Shown here piece after piece: positions 16,810-25,889 of a DNA stretch of 64,000 bases (the first letter of the stretch is position 1; every line of letters begins with the position of its first letter). Source of the DNA: Lactobacillus sp. (GTDB lineage: Bacteria > Bacillota > Bacilli > Lactobacillales > Lactobacillaceae); contig NZ_JAAVAU010000032.1 in assembly GCF_014803895.1 (NCBI RefSeq), positions 1-64,000 on the forward strand, in the 5' to 3' direction. Under the pieces are notes generated by a model, which was not told the DNA's origin, did no database searches, and saw nothing but the letters and a program-made list of their open reading frames with translations. The translations under genes and the position numbers were made by a program.

Positions 16810-18102
16810 TTAACTAAGAGTGAAAATTTCTCCACGCTTAGGTAAAACCCGTTCTCCAAATGGGTTTTCTTCTAATTCTGGATGCAATGTGTGCACCGGA
16901 GCCAAAATCTTTGGCTCAAAACCCGCAATAATTTCTTTAAGTTCCTTTACATCCGCATGCCCCGAACAGCGCAATGCCACGAACTCAATACCATGCTTTT
17001 CAAAACCTTCAACAAAAGGCTTGTAAGCAGGATCAAAATCGCCAAGTGGTTGAGCATTACTATGAATATAAAGCCCACCCTTTTGCAACCTATCATAATC
17101 CCCAACTGCTTGCCAGAAGAATTGATGATCATCAGCGAGTAAATCATCATAACTTACTTCTAACTCAGGCTGAAGATCAGCAATTTTTTCTTCTCCTGGC
17201 AAGTAATAATACGCCACATTTTTATCAAGAGCATTCTTCAATAATTCTGCTCTCTTGGCATGTAAAACTACCTTTCGTGGCGAATCAGAAATTATACGTA
17301 GAATTCTCTCAACATTGGTCAAGTAAGTATTAAAAGTAATCTGACGATGAGGATTATCTTTCTGATATTGGACGATTTGAGCAGTTAACTCATTTTCATC
17401 CTTAGGTCCTTGGAATTCCTCTCCGTTTTCTTCGGGGAAAGATACTCCCGTACCTTCAATAATCAACATGTCACATCCCTTACCCTTAGCCATAAATTCA
17501 CGCACCCCATCAGGATGATAGCCATGCAAACGAATATCACCAGTATGGATAATCGTCTTATCAGGCGTGCGGATAATTAACCCCGTAGCACCATAAGCAT
17601 CATGATCACTTGGCACTATTTCCAGGGTAATATCTCCGACTTTGATTGGTTCATTTAATTTAGCTGCAATAATAGGCCTAGTATAATTCTTTGCTTTACC
17701 TGCAGCTGGTAAGAGAAAGTCGCCATCTTCATTTAAAGCTGGTAACAAATTAGCAGTGATGGGACCAGCATATAAAGGAATTTCTGGTGCAAGTAAATTT
17801 AAAGCTTTACTGTGATCTAAGTGAACATGAGAAATATATGCTGCACTATGTTCCCACCGATTATGATCAATTTCTTTACCAGTGACTTTGGGATCATAGA
17901 AGTTAGGTACATCGCCGATTAATTGATTTTTAATCAAAACCTCGTAAGTTTCATCTTCTAAACTTAATCCTAATTCAGGACGATATACTTCACCTAAATC
18001 AAAGAGTACATGTGATTTATCATATGCAACTTCAATCATCGGTCCACCAATTGTGGTCAATCCATTATAAAAAGTCACTGTTGTTTTAGGCTTTAAGGTC
18101 AT
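16810..18102 (-). CDS. MBL-fold hydrolase of the RNase J / beta-CASP type inside the ABC operon
   Basis: 430 aa. Metal ligands appear as HVHLDHS (HxHxDH), SDHDAYGA, HTGDIRLHG and a late CSGHAD plus HTLHPE. This arrangement matches metallo-beta-lactamase proteins of the RNase J/beta-CASP group rather than antibiotic hydrolases. It lacks the length of RNase J1 (about 550 aa) and its C-terminal domain. Its start overlaps the upstream permease by 17 bases and the binding-protein gene follows, so it is embedded in the uptake operon. It could be a phosphodiesterase acting on the imported compound or an RNA-acting enzyme; both are inference. Confidence 0.8.
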   Translation of the reverse strand: MTLKPKTTVTFYNGLTTIGGPMIEVAYDKSHVLFDLGEVYRPELGLSLEDETYEVLIKNQLIGDVPNFYDPKVTGKEIDHNRWEHSAAYISHVHLDHSKALNLLAPEIPLYAGPITANLLPALNEDGDFLLPAAGKAKNYTRPIIAAKLNEPIKVGDITLEIVPSDHDAYGATGLIIRTPDKTIIHTGDIRLHGYHPDGVREFMAKGKGCDMLIIEGTGVSFPEENGEEFQGPKDENELTAQIVQYQKDNPHRQITFNTYLTNVERILRIISDSPRKVVLHAKRAELLKNALDKNVAYYYLPGEEKIADLQPELEVSYDDLLADDHQFFWQAVGDYDRLQKGGLYIHSNAQPLGDFDPAYKPFVEGFEKHGIEFVALRCSGHADVKELKEIIAGFEPKILAPVHTLHPELEENPFGERVLPKRGEIFTLS

Positions 18103-18919
18103 TTCGAACTACCCCGTTAATAATTTGTTTTCTAAAGATAAAGTAAATAATTAAGACCGGTAAAACTGTCAAAGTAGCTGCAGCTAACTGTAATTGCGTT
18201 TGAGCACCAGCATCACTGGCAAATGCCGACAAACCATTGTTCAACAATCTCATATTGTCTTCGTTAGTTACCAATAATGGCCACAAGAATGAATTCCAAC
18301 CTGAGATAAAACTCAAAAGAGCTACCGTAATTAAACCACCTTTAGACATTGGTACTAAAATTTTCCAGACATATTCCCAATCCGAAGCGCCATCAATCTT
18401 AGCTGCCTTATAAATAGTGGGAGAAATGGCTGTGAAGTAACTTTGAAGATAATACATATAGAAAATTGAAGTTAAGAATGGCAATACCAAACCTAGGTAA
18501 GTGTTAAGTAAGCCCATTTGAGCAATAGTATTGTAGTTGGTAAAGATAATGGCTTCACCAGGAACCATCAATAAAGATAATAGAACCAGTTGAACAAACC
18601 CTTTACCTTTAAACTTCAAACTAGTCATTGCAAATGCACCTAAAATTGAAGTAAAGAAGGTAACTACCGTCGTTACGGTTGCCGTAATAAAGGTATTCAA
18701 AAAGTATCTCGCAAATGGTGCCTGTTCAAAAACTTTTTGATAATTACTCCAATTAAAGCTCTTAGGAATAATTGTTGGTGGGATGGTGGTAGTTTCTTGA
18801 TATGACATCAATCCACCTAAAATCATATAGATAAATGGGAAGACGGTGATTATGGCAAAGATTGCGATAAAGAAATAAACCAAAATCATACCCCAACGAA
18901 ATTTACTCTTTTTCTCCAT
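18086..18919 (-). CDS. ABC transporter permease (MalG/UgpE type)
   Basis: 277 aa membrane protein with six predicted helices. The EAA loop that contacts the ATPase is YKAAKIDGASDWEYVWKILV, typical of carbohydrate-uptake CUT1 permeases. It follows the other permease with a 1-base gap and overlaps the MBL gene. Partner ATPase and binding protein are in the same operon. Confidence 0.93.
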   Translation of the reverse strand: MEKKSKFRWGMILVYFFIAIFAIITVFPFIYMILGGLMSYQETTTIPPTIIPKSFNWSNYQKVFEQAPFARYFLNTFITATVTTVVTFFTSILGAFAMTSLKFKGKGFVQLVLLSLLMVPGEAIIFTNYNTIAQMGLLNTYLGLVLPFLTSIFYMYYLQSYFTAISPTIYKAAKIDGASDWEYVWKILVPMSKGGLITVALLSFISGWNSFLWPLLVTNEDNMRLLNNGLSAFASDAGAQTQLQLAAATLTVLPVLIIYFIFRKQIINGVVRNDLKA

Positions 18920-18920
18920 C

Positions 18921-19784
18921 TTAGCTATTCACCTTCTTCATTAATTTTCTTTGTAAATAAGTTACAAATAAGATAAATATGAATAATACTACCGTTGCGG
19001 CCATCGCTACACCTGGAGTACCAACAATTTGGAACTTATTATAAATATAGAATACAGCTGTCATTGCTGAATTACCGATACCTGCTTGACCATTGAATAA
19101 AGCATAAACTTGTGTATAAATCTTGAATGCCCCAATGATATTAACAGTTAACAAGAAGGCAATAGTTGGTATAAGTTGTGGCAAAGTAATTCTCCAAAAT
19201 TTTTCTCTGTCACTAGCTCCATACATATTAGCTAAAACATAGTAATTTGGATCGATATTTCTTAAAGCTCCCATCAAAATAACAATATTAAATGCGAGGG
19301 ACGACCAGATACCAAAAATAATTAATGATACTATACTCAAACTTGGATTATCTAACCAATCTGGTTGTGGCAAATGAACAGCCTTTAATAAAAAATTAAG
19401 CAATCCATATTCGCCATTAAAGATGTATCTAAAAACAATACCTATAGCAATAGTACTAGTAACATATGGCATAAAGAACATTGTCTCAAAAAAAGCTGTA
19501 TGCTTAATTTTAGAAAAGATAAACCACGCTAATCCAATGGAAATTATCAATGCAACTGGTACAGCGACAAAGGCATAGATTGCTGTATTTCTTAATGCGC
19601 GCCAAAATTCCGGATCAGCAAAGATATACTTATAATTCTGTATTCCATTAAAGTGCATATCAATTAGCGGTCCACCTTGAAAACTCATCCAAAAGGCTCT
19701 AATAATTGGCCAAATACTGAATAAAGTTACAAAAATTAATGATGGAGCCAGAAAGAGCCAAGCTTTCTTTTGATTCTCTTTCAT
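18921..19784 (-). CDS. ABC transporter permease (MalF/UgpA type)
   Basis: 287 aa membrane protein with about six helices. The EAA loop reads YVLANMYGASDREKFWRITL. Its Ile/Phe-rich N-terminus (WLFLAPSLIFVTLFSIWPI) is typical of UgpA-like CUT1 permeases. The ATG overlaps the last base of the upstream ATPase gene, so translation is coupled. Confidence 0.93.
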   Translation of the reverse strand: MKENQKKAWLFLAPSLIFVTLFSIWPIIRAFWMSFQGGPLIDMHFNGIQNYKYIFADPEFWRALRNTAIYAFVAVPVALIISIGLAWFIFSKIKHTAFFETMFFMPYVTSTIAIGIVFRYIFNGEYGLLNFLLKAVHLPQPDWLDNPSLSIVSLIIFGIWSSLAFNIVILMGALRNIDPNYYVLANMYGASDREKFWRITLPQLIPTIAFLLTVNIIGAFKIYTQVYALFNGQAGIGNSAMTAVFYIYNKFQIVGTPGVAMAATVVLFIFILFVTYLQRKLMKKVNS

Positions 19785-20869
19785 TAGTAAACACGCTCCC
19801 CATTATTTTTAAATAAGAATGCCCTATTTAAATTCATATTAAGGCTAATCTTATCACCAGCACTTACAGTTTGTTCTAAGTCAATCAAGGCACGTTCTTG
19901 CATATCATCATGTGTAAACTTAACTACACGCTCACGTCCAATTAATTCAACATCATCTACTACTTCATTCAATAAACCATTGTCTGTAATAGAAAGATTT
20001 TCTGGGCGGATAGCTAAAATATACTCTCCATCTGCTAACCCATCTTGTAAGCGACTTTGATCAAGTTCACTAACTGGAAACTTAAATCCTTGCCCTTCAA
20101 TATATCCGTTTTCTACACTAACTTTAAAATTATCAATTACAGGATTTCCAATAAAGTTAGCAACAAATTGATTAGCTGGATCTAAGTAAAGTTCTTGACC
20201 AGACGCATCTTGTTGAATGACTCCTTCATGGAAAAGAATAATCTTATCTCCAATTGATAAAGCTTCTTCCTGATCATGAGTAACGAATAAAGTAGTAATT
20301 CCTACTTCTTTAACTAAAGAGCGAATTTCTTCACGAATCTTCAATCTTAAACGTGCATCCAAATTACTCAAAGGTTCATCCATTAATAAAATTTGTGGTT
20401 CTTGTACTAATGCACGAGCAATCGAAACACGTTGTTGCTGTCCACCAGACAACTTCCCTGGCTTTTGGTCAGCCAAATCTTCAATATGAGTTAGCTTCAT
20501 GAAACGCTGAGCAATTTTTTTAGCTTCATCTTTCGATTTTTTATTTTTTCCCACAGTCATTGGAAACATGACATTTTGTAAGACAGTCATATGTGGATAT
20601 AAAGCATAGTTTTGGAAAACATAGCCAATATTACGATCCTTAGGTTCAACGTTTAACATAGACTTGCCATCAACTACAATATCGCCTCCAGTAGGATTTA
20701 ATAATCCGGCAATCATATTCAAGGTAGTTGTTTTACCACAACCACTTGGACCCAACAAACAAACTAAGTCACCCTTCTTTACTGAAAAACTTACTGACTT
20801 AATTGCTTGGTAGCCGTTTTCGTACGTTTTTTCTAACTGTTTTACTTCAATAAAATTCTCGTTGCTCAT
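19784..20869 (-). CDS. ABC transporter ATP-binding protein (MsmK/UgpC type)
   Basis: 361 aa. Walker A GPSGCGKTT, Q-loop FQNYALYPHMTV, signature LSGGQQQRVSIARAL, Walker B ILLMDEPLSNLDA and H-loop FVTHDQEEA. A C-terminal TOBE/MalK-like regulatory domain occupies about residues 240-361. It is the first gene of the operon and energises the two permeases. A promoter with TTGACA (20975-20980) lies about 105 bases upstream on the minus strand. Confidence 0.95.
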   Translation of the reverse strand: MSNENFIEVKQLEKTYENGYQAIKSVSFSVKKGDLVCLLGPSGCGKTTTLNMIAGLLNPTGGDIVVDGKSMLNVEPKDRNIGYVFQNYALYPHMTVLQNVMFPMTVGKNKKSKDEAKKIAQRFMKLTHIEDLADQKPGKLSGGQQQRVSIARALVQEPQILLMDEPLSNLDARLRLKIREEIRSLVKEVGITTLFVTHDQEEALSIGDKIILFHEGVIQQDASGQELYLDPANQFVANFIGNPVIDNFKVSVENGYIEGQGFKFPVSELDQSRLQDGLADGEYILAIRPENLSITDNGLLNEVVDDVELIGRERVVKFTHDDMQERALIDLEQTVSAGDKISLNMNLNRAFLFKNNGERVY

Positions 20870-21142
20870 TTATCTCCCACTACTATATATAGATTAATTT
20901 AATTTTATTCACCACAAATTGTATGATAAATTGCCTCTAAGCACAAACTTTTTTTCTATAAAAAATTCGGAGTTTGTCAAGTCTATATTAAAAAATATAT
21001 AAATGTTTCACAAAATAGAGGCTAAAGCCTAATATTAAGTGTAAAACATCAATAATAAATCGTGTTTAAATACTTGCAATGATTTACCTCTTCTAAACGG
21101 TAGACCACAAGATATTGATTTGAGAAAGAAAACCGAACAATA
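20870..21142. other. Intergenic stretch: ABC-operon promoter and a short gene remnant
   Basis: The left part holds the minus-strand promoter of the ABC operon (-35 TTGACA at 20975-20980; the -10 is a poorer TATAGA-like box). The right part has a plus-strand open stretch without a start codon (21045-21143) ending LPLLNGRPQDIDLRKKTEQ-stop, which looks like the tail of a lost gene that I cannot assign. Confidence 0.45.
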
Positions 21143-21177
21143 AAAAAGTCATTGTTTACTAAACAATGACTTTTTTC
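21143..21177. terminator. Bidirectional terminator after the nuclease gene
   Basis: AAAAAAGTCATTGTTTA / TAAACAATGACTTTTTT, long perfect stem with a one- to four-base loop, just downstream of the nuclease stop codon on the minus strand. Confidence 0.9.
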
Positions 21178-21192
21178 ATTTCAAAGAATGAT

Positions 21193-22023
21193 TTACTCAG
21201 TTACACGCATATTATGATCAACCTTAGCTCTACCATTAGCGTAATTAAAAACATAATCTGGTTGCACATTAAAGATATATACATTGAAGTCTAAATCCCC
21301 TTCTACAGAAATTGCTTGCAAATTAATTCCACGTGCCATTAATTCATTTCCTCTAAAAATTGGGGTAGCTTGATAAATTACCTTATCCCCTTGACGTAAA
21401 GCCTTACGTACTTTTGATTCAAAAATAGTTTGAATTTTCTGATTGGTAAACGCACTCTGAGTAAATAAATTCTTAGGATTGTTCTGATCACCTGATTTAT
21501 TACCCGGGTTATAATTTCCATCTTGATCAATTCCGGCAGAAACTGAATAAGCAATCAAATGTCCGCGATTATAAATCTGCACGCCGTTACGCTTATTAGA
21601 ATGCCAGCCTGTTGGGTCTATATATTGGCGAACACGTAAACTTTGATCCGCAACATTTCTTTTTTCTAAAAATGCTGTATTAGACGAAGAAGTTCGGTTT
21701 AAACTATCCAAATTAGAGTAGATAACTTTATTAACTTTCCATGCGTTTTTTATCAAAGTAGAATGGTCATTATTTACATACACATATGCCTTGCTACCGC
21801 TCTTAAAATCTAATTTAGCTAATTTTTGATAATCTGTCTTTGATAATCCACCATATGATGTATCAGCTGTATTCGCCTTGTTAACTATATTTTGAGTGGA
21901 ATTAGAATTACTATTAGATGGTCGGCTCCAATTATATACAGCAACTATAACGGCTATAAAAATTACGATCCAACTAATTATTTGCTGATTTTTCTTACTT
22001 TTTCGACTATTTCTCTTTGCCAT
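21193..22023 (-). CDS. DNA/RNA non-specific endonuclease (EndA/NucA-like), membrane anchored
   Basis: About 276 aa. I start it at ATG 22023 because GGAGGAAA lies directly upstream; the longer frame has no ribosome site. Basic N-terminus, one membrane anchor (about residues 16-33), Asn/Ser-rich linker, then the betabetaalpha-Me nuclease domain with YNRGHLIAYS (the DRGH/NRGH catalytic His) and NLFTQSAFTNQ (metal-binding Asn). Streptococcal EndA degrades extracellular DNA, including during uptake; here a nutrient or DNA-scavenging role is likely. Monocistronic. Confidence 0.9.
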   Translation of the reverse strand: MAKRNSRKSKKNQQIISWIVIFIAVIVAVYNWSRPSNSNSNSTQNIVNKANTADTSYGGLSKTDYQKLAKLDFKSGSKAYVYVNNDHSTLIKNAWKVNKVIYSNLDSLNRTSSSNTAFLEKRNVADQSLRVRQYIDPTGWHSNKRNGVQIYNRGHLIAYSVSAGIDQDGNYNPGNKSGDQNNPKNLFTQSAFTNQKIQTIFESKVRKALRQGDKVIYQATPIFRGNELMARGINLQAISVEGDLDFNVYIFNVQPDYVFNYANGRAKVDHNMRVTE

Positions 22024-22158
22024 AAATTTCCTCCGCTTTGATACAAAAAATATTATACCTACTTCTAAAAAATACGTCAGAAAAAAGAATAAATTTTTCT
22101 GCAAATTATGATTTGATTGTTACAATAATAGTTGAAAGAAAAGAAAGGATATATACAT

Positions 22159-22983
22159 ATGGAATATTTTAATCTAAATGATGGTAATCGTATCCCTAAA
22201 ATTGGATTTGGAACTTATAAATTAAAGGGCGCCAGTGGCGTAGCAGCAATTAAGTCAGCCTTGAATGTTGGCTACCGCCTCCTTGATTCAGCTGTTAACT
22301 ATGAAAATGAAGGAACAGTCGGTGAAGCAATTCGGGAATCTAGCGTTGCCCGGAGTGATATTTTCGTTACTTCTAAACTTCCTGGTCGTCACCACGACTA
22401 TAAAGAAGCTATTGATCAAATCAAAGAATCACTCTTTGCTTCTGGCTTAGATTACTTTGACATGTACTTGATTCATTGGCCTAACCCTAAACACGGAACA
22501 TATGTAGATGCTTGGCAAGCCTTAATTGATGCTCAACGTTTTGGTCTTGTCCGTTCAATCGGTGTCTCCAACTTTGAACCAACTCATTTAAGAAAAGTAA
22601 TTGCCGCAACTAGCGTTACACCTGCAGTTAACCAAGTAGAACTTCACCCATATTGGTCAAGTCGTGATATACGCGAATTTGATAATAAACATGGCATCAT
22701 TACTCAAGCCTGGAGCCCACTTCGTCGTGGAAATGAAGTATTTGATGCTCCTGTTATTAAAGATTTAGCAGACAAATATCATAAATCTTCTGCTCAAATC
22801 ATTTTACGTTGGGAGACACAAATGAATGTAGTGCCAATTCCCAAAGCAAGTTCATATACCCATCAAGAAAATAATATTAATATTTTTGATTTTGAATTAA
22901 CTGATACTGAAATTGCTTCAATTTGTGCTTTAGATGTTTTAAGTGCACGCCGCTTCGATCCAGAAGAGCATGAGGAAATGTAA
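22159..22983 (+). CDS. Aldo/keto reductase
   Basis: 274 aa NAD(P)H-dependent oxidoreductase with TIM-barrel fold. Signature LLDSAVNYENEGTVG (Asp, Tyr), catalytic Lys in VTSKLPGRHH, His in YLIHWPNP, and the cofactor segment IPKASSYTHQEN. It is of the 2,5-diketo-gluconate/glyoxal reductase group. The chosen ATG follows AGAAAGGA; the longer upstream frame is not needed. Substrate unknown. Ends at the terminator at 22991-23024. Confidence 0.92.
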   Translation: MEYFNLNDGNRIPKIGFGTYKLKGASGVAAIKSALNVGYRLLDSAVNYENEGTVGEAIRESSVARSDIFVTSKLPGRHHDYKEAIDQIKESLFASGLDYFDMYLIHWPNPKHGTYVDAWQALIDAQRFGLVRSIGVSNFEPTHLRKVIAATSVTPAVNQVELHPYWSSRDIREFDNKHGIITQAWSPLRRGNEVFDAPVIKDLADKYHKSSAQIILRWETQMNVVPIPKASSYTHQENNINIFDFELTDTEIASICALDVLSARRFDPEEHEEM

Positions 22984-22990
22984 TCAACAA

Positions 22991-23024
22991 AAAAAGGAAT
23001 TCGTTAACCAACGAATTCCTTTTT
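22991..23024. terminator. Bidirectional terminator
   Basis: Long inverted repeat AAAAAGGAATTCGTT / AACGAATTCCTTTT with a 4-base loop between the convergent reductase and exonuclease genes. Confidence 0.9.
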
Positions 23025-23025
23025 A

Positions 23026-23988
23026 TTATGAGCGAGCCCAATTATCAAGCATATTTAAGAAAAAGTTTTCCGACCAAATACGAACTTTTTGTCCATTTTT
23101 CTTTAAAGCCTTAGCCTTATTTAATTCCACAATATCGGTTCTAAAACGATCATGATCTCCAATTAAAACATAATCAGTATCGCCACCAACTTCATCTTGA
23201 ATAATTCCACCTAAATTCTTAATTACAGTAGTTAATTCAAATTCATCAAGTTCCAAATCCCCCGCTATCACAATTGTCTTATTTCTAAAAGGACTTCTAA
23301 ATACTTGAGTTTGCTTAACAATATCTGGCCATTCCTGTGTTAAATCCATTGTTTTAATCATTTCGTGAGCTCTAAGAAAATGATCTTGCTTAAATTGCTC
23401 ATGGAATTTGTCAAAAACCTTTTTAGTATCTAAACAATCATCTAAGCCTCGATGTTCTTGACTCTCCGCAATATCTAAACGTTTCATACAATCAAGCAAT
23501 CGATTATGTTTTTCACTTGGATAAAAACTACGCGCTAAACGATATACATCAACATAATCATTACTTAAAATTGGAAGATTGAACTTCTGTGCTAAATCAT
23601 AAACGAAATTTAAATCAAAGTTAACGTTATAACCAACAATTGGGTCGCTCCCAATAAAATAGCGATACTTCTCAATCGCTTCTCTAACTGGCATCCCTTC
23701 AGATTCAATTTTTTCTTCATCAATCCCATTTAATTTAGTAATAAATGGGGGTACATAATTAGAATCTGGAAATTTTACCAATTCAGAAAAGGTAGCCACT
23801 ACTTCTCCATGTCTAACCTTTAACCCACCCATTTCGGTGATACGGTCACGCCAAGGATACAGTCCAGTAGTTTCTACATCAATCAATGTATAATTTTCTG
23901 GAAAGCCCGGCTTTTCAATTCCCTTAGCACGAATTTTATGTTGTAAACCAGGAATATTTAAAACTCCCTGAATAATTGAAATACTCAT
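23026..23988 (-). CDS. DnaQ-type 3'-5' exonuclease with C-terminal BRCT domain
   Basis: 320 aa. Exonuclease domain (about 30-195) with ExoI LIDVETTGLYPW, ExoII GYNVNFDLNFVYDL and ExoIII HRGLDDCLDTK, giving the DEDDh active site. Residues about 225-320 form a BRCT domain (FRNKTIVIAGDLELDEFE then LGGIIQDEV and TDYVLIGDHD), which in ligases binds DNA or phosphoprotein. It is a repair or proofreading-type exonuclease rather than PolC. The gene overlaps nothing and follows the sirtuin gene by one base, so it is part of that transcription unit. Confidence 0.9.
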   Translation of the reverse strand: MSISIIQGVLNIPGLQHKIRAKGIEKPGFPENYTLIDVETTGLYPWRDRITEMGGLKVRHGEVVATFSELVKFPDSNYVPPFITKLNGIDEEKIESEGMPVREAIEKYRYFIGSDPIVGYNVNFDLNFVYDLAQKFNLPILSNDYVDVYRLARSFYPSEKHNRLLDCMKRLDIAESQEHRGLDDCLDTKKVFDKFHEQFKQDHFLRAHEMIKTMDLTQEWPDIVKQTQVFRSPFRNKTIVIAGDLELDEFELTTVIKNLGGIIQDEVGGDTDYVLIGDHDRFRTDIVELNKAKALKKNGQKVRIWSENFFLNMLDNWARS

Positions 23989-23989
23989 T

Positions 23990-24790
23990 TTATCTCTTCA
24001 ATCCCTCTAATAATTTTTTACTATTTGTATTAAACCCAACAGCACGATTGTCAATTGTTTCTGGTAATTCATCTTGGCTTAAATCAGCTGCCACATACTT
24101 CCAACTACCGAATTGTTCAACTAGCTTAGCCATTGGATCAAGCAATTGTGGACTGGTTAAATCAACCCCCAATTCTAATACTACAACTTTCTTCTCTTCA
24201 TTCTTAGTTAAGAACCAGCGAAAACGAGTATTAGCATCTTCATCTGGGAAAAAATGAGAATTAAGCGGCATATGTAATTCCATTTCAGAATTACAATCTT
24301 CACATTTAGGCACTTCACCCTTACCAATAAGGTAACTTTTAACTGCCTCTATATCAGAAATTTGCCCATGATTTAAACCACTAGAACATTGCATTCTAGT
24401 CCAATCACCAAAAACATTAAAAATTCTTTTTTCATTAAAGCCAGCTTTTTCAAAAAAGTGACCATAAGTACTAGTTGCAATAAAGTAATTCTTCTCCTTT
24501 AAAATATTTAACAGAACCTTCATTTCAGCACTTGGTTCATATTTTAAAGAATAACGATCAATTAACTTACTCCAGAACTTCCACTGCTCATCCCAAGAAT
24601 CAAACTTCTTATCTAAAGCATCCGCAATCGTCTTAACATGATATTTTTCAGCTACTTCAGGATAGTCTTGAGCAAAAGTTTCATCACTAAGCATGTCAAG
24701 TCCTTCCATTTGTGCAAAACCATTGCCCGCTGTCACAATCACCGCATCTGCTTCGTCTAACCATCTTTTTACATTTTCAATCTTATTCAT
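23990..24790 (-). CDS. Sir2-like protein, SirTM-type, with altered active site
   Basis: 266 aa Rossmann-fold sirtuin-like protein. Residues near the N-terminus (DAVIVTAGNGFAQMEGLD) replace the canonical GAGxS start. The segment TSTYGHFFEKAGF occupies the place of TQNxDxLxxxAG, and NVFGDWTRMQCSSG occupies the ExHG-catalytic-His region, so the usual Asn/Asp and His are missing. Two zinc Cys remain (CEDC) with Cys in RMQC. The pattern resembles class M sirtuins, which transfer ADP-ribose to lipoylated proteins; no macrodomain or lipoyl genes are adjacent. The ATG at 24790 follows AGAAAG; an upstream TTG in frame is less likely. Confidence 0.78.
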   Translation of the reverse strand: MNKIENVKRWLDEADAVIVTAGNGFAQMEGLDMLSDETFAQDYPEVAEKYHVKTIADALDKKFDSWDEQWKFWSKLIDRYSLKYEPSAEMKVLLNILKEKNYFIATSTYGHFFEKAGFNEKRIFNVFGDWTRMQCSSGLNHGQISDIEAVKSYLIGKGEVPKCEDCNSEMELHMPLNSHFFPDEDANTRFRWFLTKNEEKKVVVLELGVDLTSPQLLDPMAKLVEQFGSWKYVAADLSQDELPETIDNRAVGFNTNSKKLLEGLKR

Positions 24791-24794
24791 AATA

Positions 24795-25436
24795 TTATTT
24801 TTTCTTTCTACTGTATCCAATAAACTTTAACTTGCCTTGATTGTATTCAGCCAAAAACACATCTTCAATATTTTCAAAACCAGCCTGGTCAGCTTCTTGG
24901 CGCAACCAAGCATCTGACTTATGAATTAATTCTAAAACATCCTCGTTAATTTGTCCGTCACTAACGATTGGAAAGCGAATATTAGCCTCATCATTTTCAA
25001 TTACGGTTAGTTGACCATTTTGTTCAAAAATACAGTTTTTAACTTTTTCTACACTGTAAATACCGCGACTACGTAATTTGAACATTAATTCATTGGCAGA
25101 AATTCCCGCCTTCATACAATTAGCTACTAAAACCTCGCCATTTTTAATTACTTGAACTGGTTTCCCATCAACTAAATTTCTGATCCAACGATTATGTTCA
25201 CGCGCAAACTTAAAAATAAATACAACTAACGTCCAGACAATCAATACTAACAAAAATTGCAAGACAGTAATGCTAGAATTATAAATCATCCCACCAACAA
25301 TACCACCAAGAACATAATTTTGTAACTGATCTAATGCAGTTGTTGGTGCTAAATTTGTCTTTCCAAAAAGATTAATTTGTAAAATCAATGTTAGCATTCC
25401 CAAAGCAAACTTAATAAATAACTCTGTATAATTCAT
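24795..25436 (-). CDS. DUF421 membrane protein (YetF-like)
   Basis: 213 aa. Three N-terminal membrane helices (about 5-75) are followed by a cytoplasmic domain containing LVDGKPVQVIKNGEVLV and the family motif LMFKLRSRGIYSVEKVKNC. DUF421/YetF proteins are linked in other Gram-positives to cell envelope or spore biology; the molecular role is unknown. It lies 2 bases from the DUF3290 gene, the usual partner in lactobacilli, and just upstream of the sirtuin gene. Confidence 0.9.
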   Translation of the reverse strand: MNYTELFIKFALGMLTLILQINLFGKTNLAPTTALDQLQNYVLGGIVGGMIYNSSITVLQFLLVLIVWTLVVFIFKFAREHNRWIRNLVDGKPVQVIKNGEVLVANCMKAGISANELMFKLRSRGIYSVEKVKNCIFEQNGQLTVIENDEANIRFPIVSDGQINEDVLELIHKSDAWLRQEADQAGFENIEDVFLAEYNQGKLKFIGYSRKKK

Positions 25437-25438
25437 TT

Positions 25439-25888
25439 CTACTTCCTTATGTCTACCTTATGATCGATTACATGAGCACGCGTTAAAGTATAGCTATTAT
25501 TATCATCATTCAAATGTAGTTGATAGTCAGTATTTTTAGAATTTATCCTAACTATCATGCCATCTTGCAAAGTAGTATTACTTACTAAAACATCACTATT
25601 TTTAACCCTATGATCAAGTGCAACGGCTTTTATAAAAGGTACAATTTGTGCTGCTTGCGCTTTTTGAGCACTTGTTTGCACATATTTTTCATATTGAGTT
25701 CCTGCAAAAAGCATTAAAAATAATAAAGCAATAATCCCTAAATCACGATAACGCGTCGCAAATCGATCGCGTAGATATAAAATGGCAAAAATAATCATTG
25801 CGAAGGCTGCAATAATCATTAGAATATATAAAGTTGTTCTATCTTTAGTTTGATTATTTTGAATGTAGTTTAAAGTGTAAAAAGTCAT
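25439..25888 (-). CDS. DUF3290 membrane protein
   Basis: 149 aa. Two membrane helices at about 17-42 and 50-62 and a short soluble domain at the C-terminus. Start TFYTLNYIQNNQTKDRTTLY is typical of the family. It pairs with DUF421 downstream (2-base gap), and pepT lies upstream by one base, so these are in one transcription unit. Function unknown. Confidence 0.85.
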   Translation of the reverse strand: MTFYTLNYIQNNQTKDRTTLYILMIIAAFAMIIFAILYLRDRFATRYRDLGIIALLFLMLFAGTQYEKYVQTSAQKAQAAQIVPFIKAVALDHRVKNSDVLVSNTTLQDGMIVRINSKNTDYQLHLNDDNNSYTLTRAHVIDHKVDIRK

Positions 25889-25889
25889 T

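Noticed and set aside
16820..17333. Several plus- and minus-strand open frames over the MBL gene
   Set aside because: All overlap the well-supported MBL coding frame and have no family pattern or ribosome site.
16810..18102. MBL protein as an antibiotic beta-lactamase
   Set aside because: HxHxDH and HTGD motifs plus length match RNase J/beta-CASP types; no class B beta-lactamase signal peptide.
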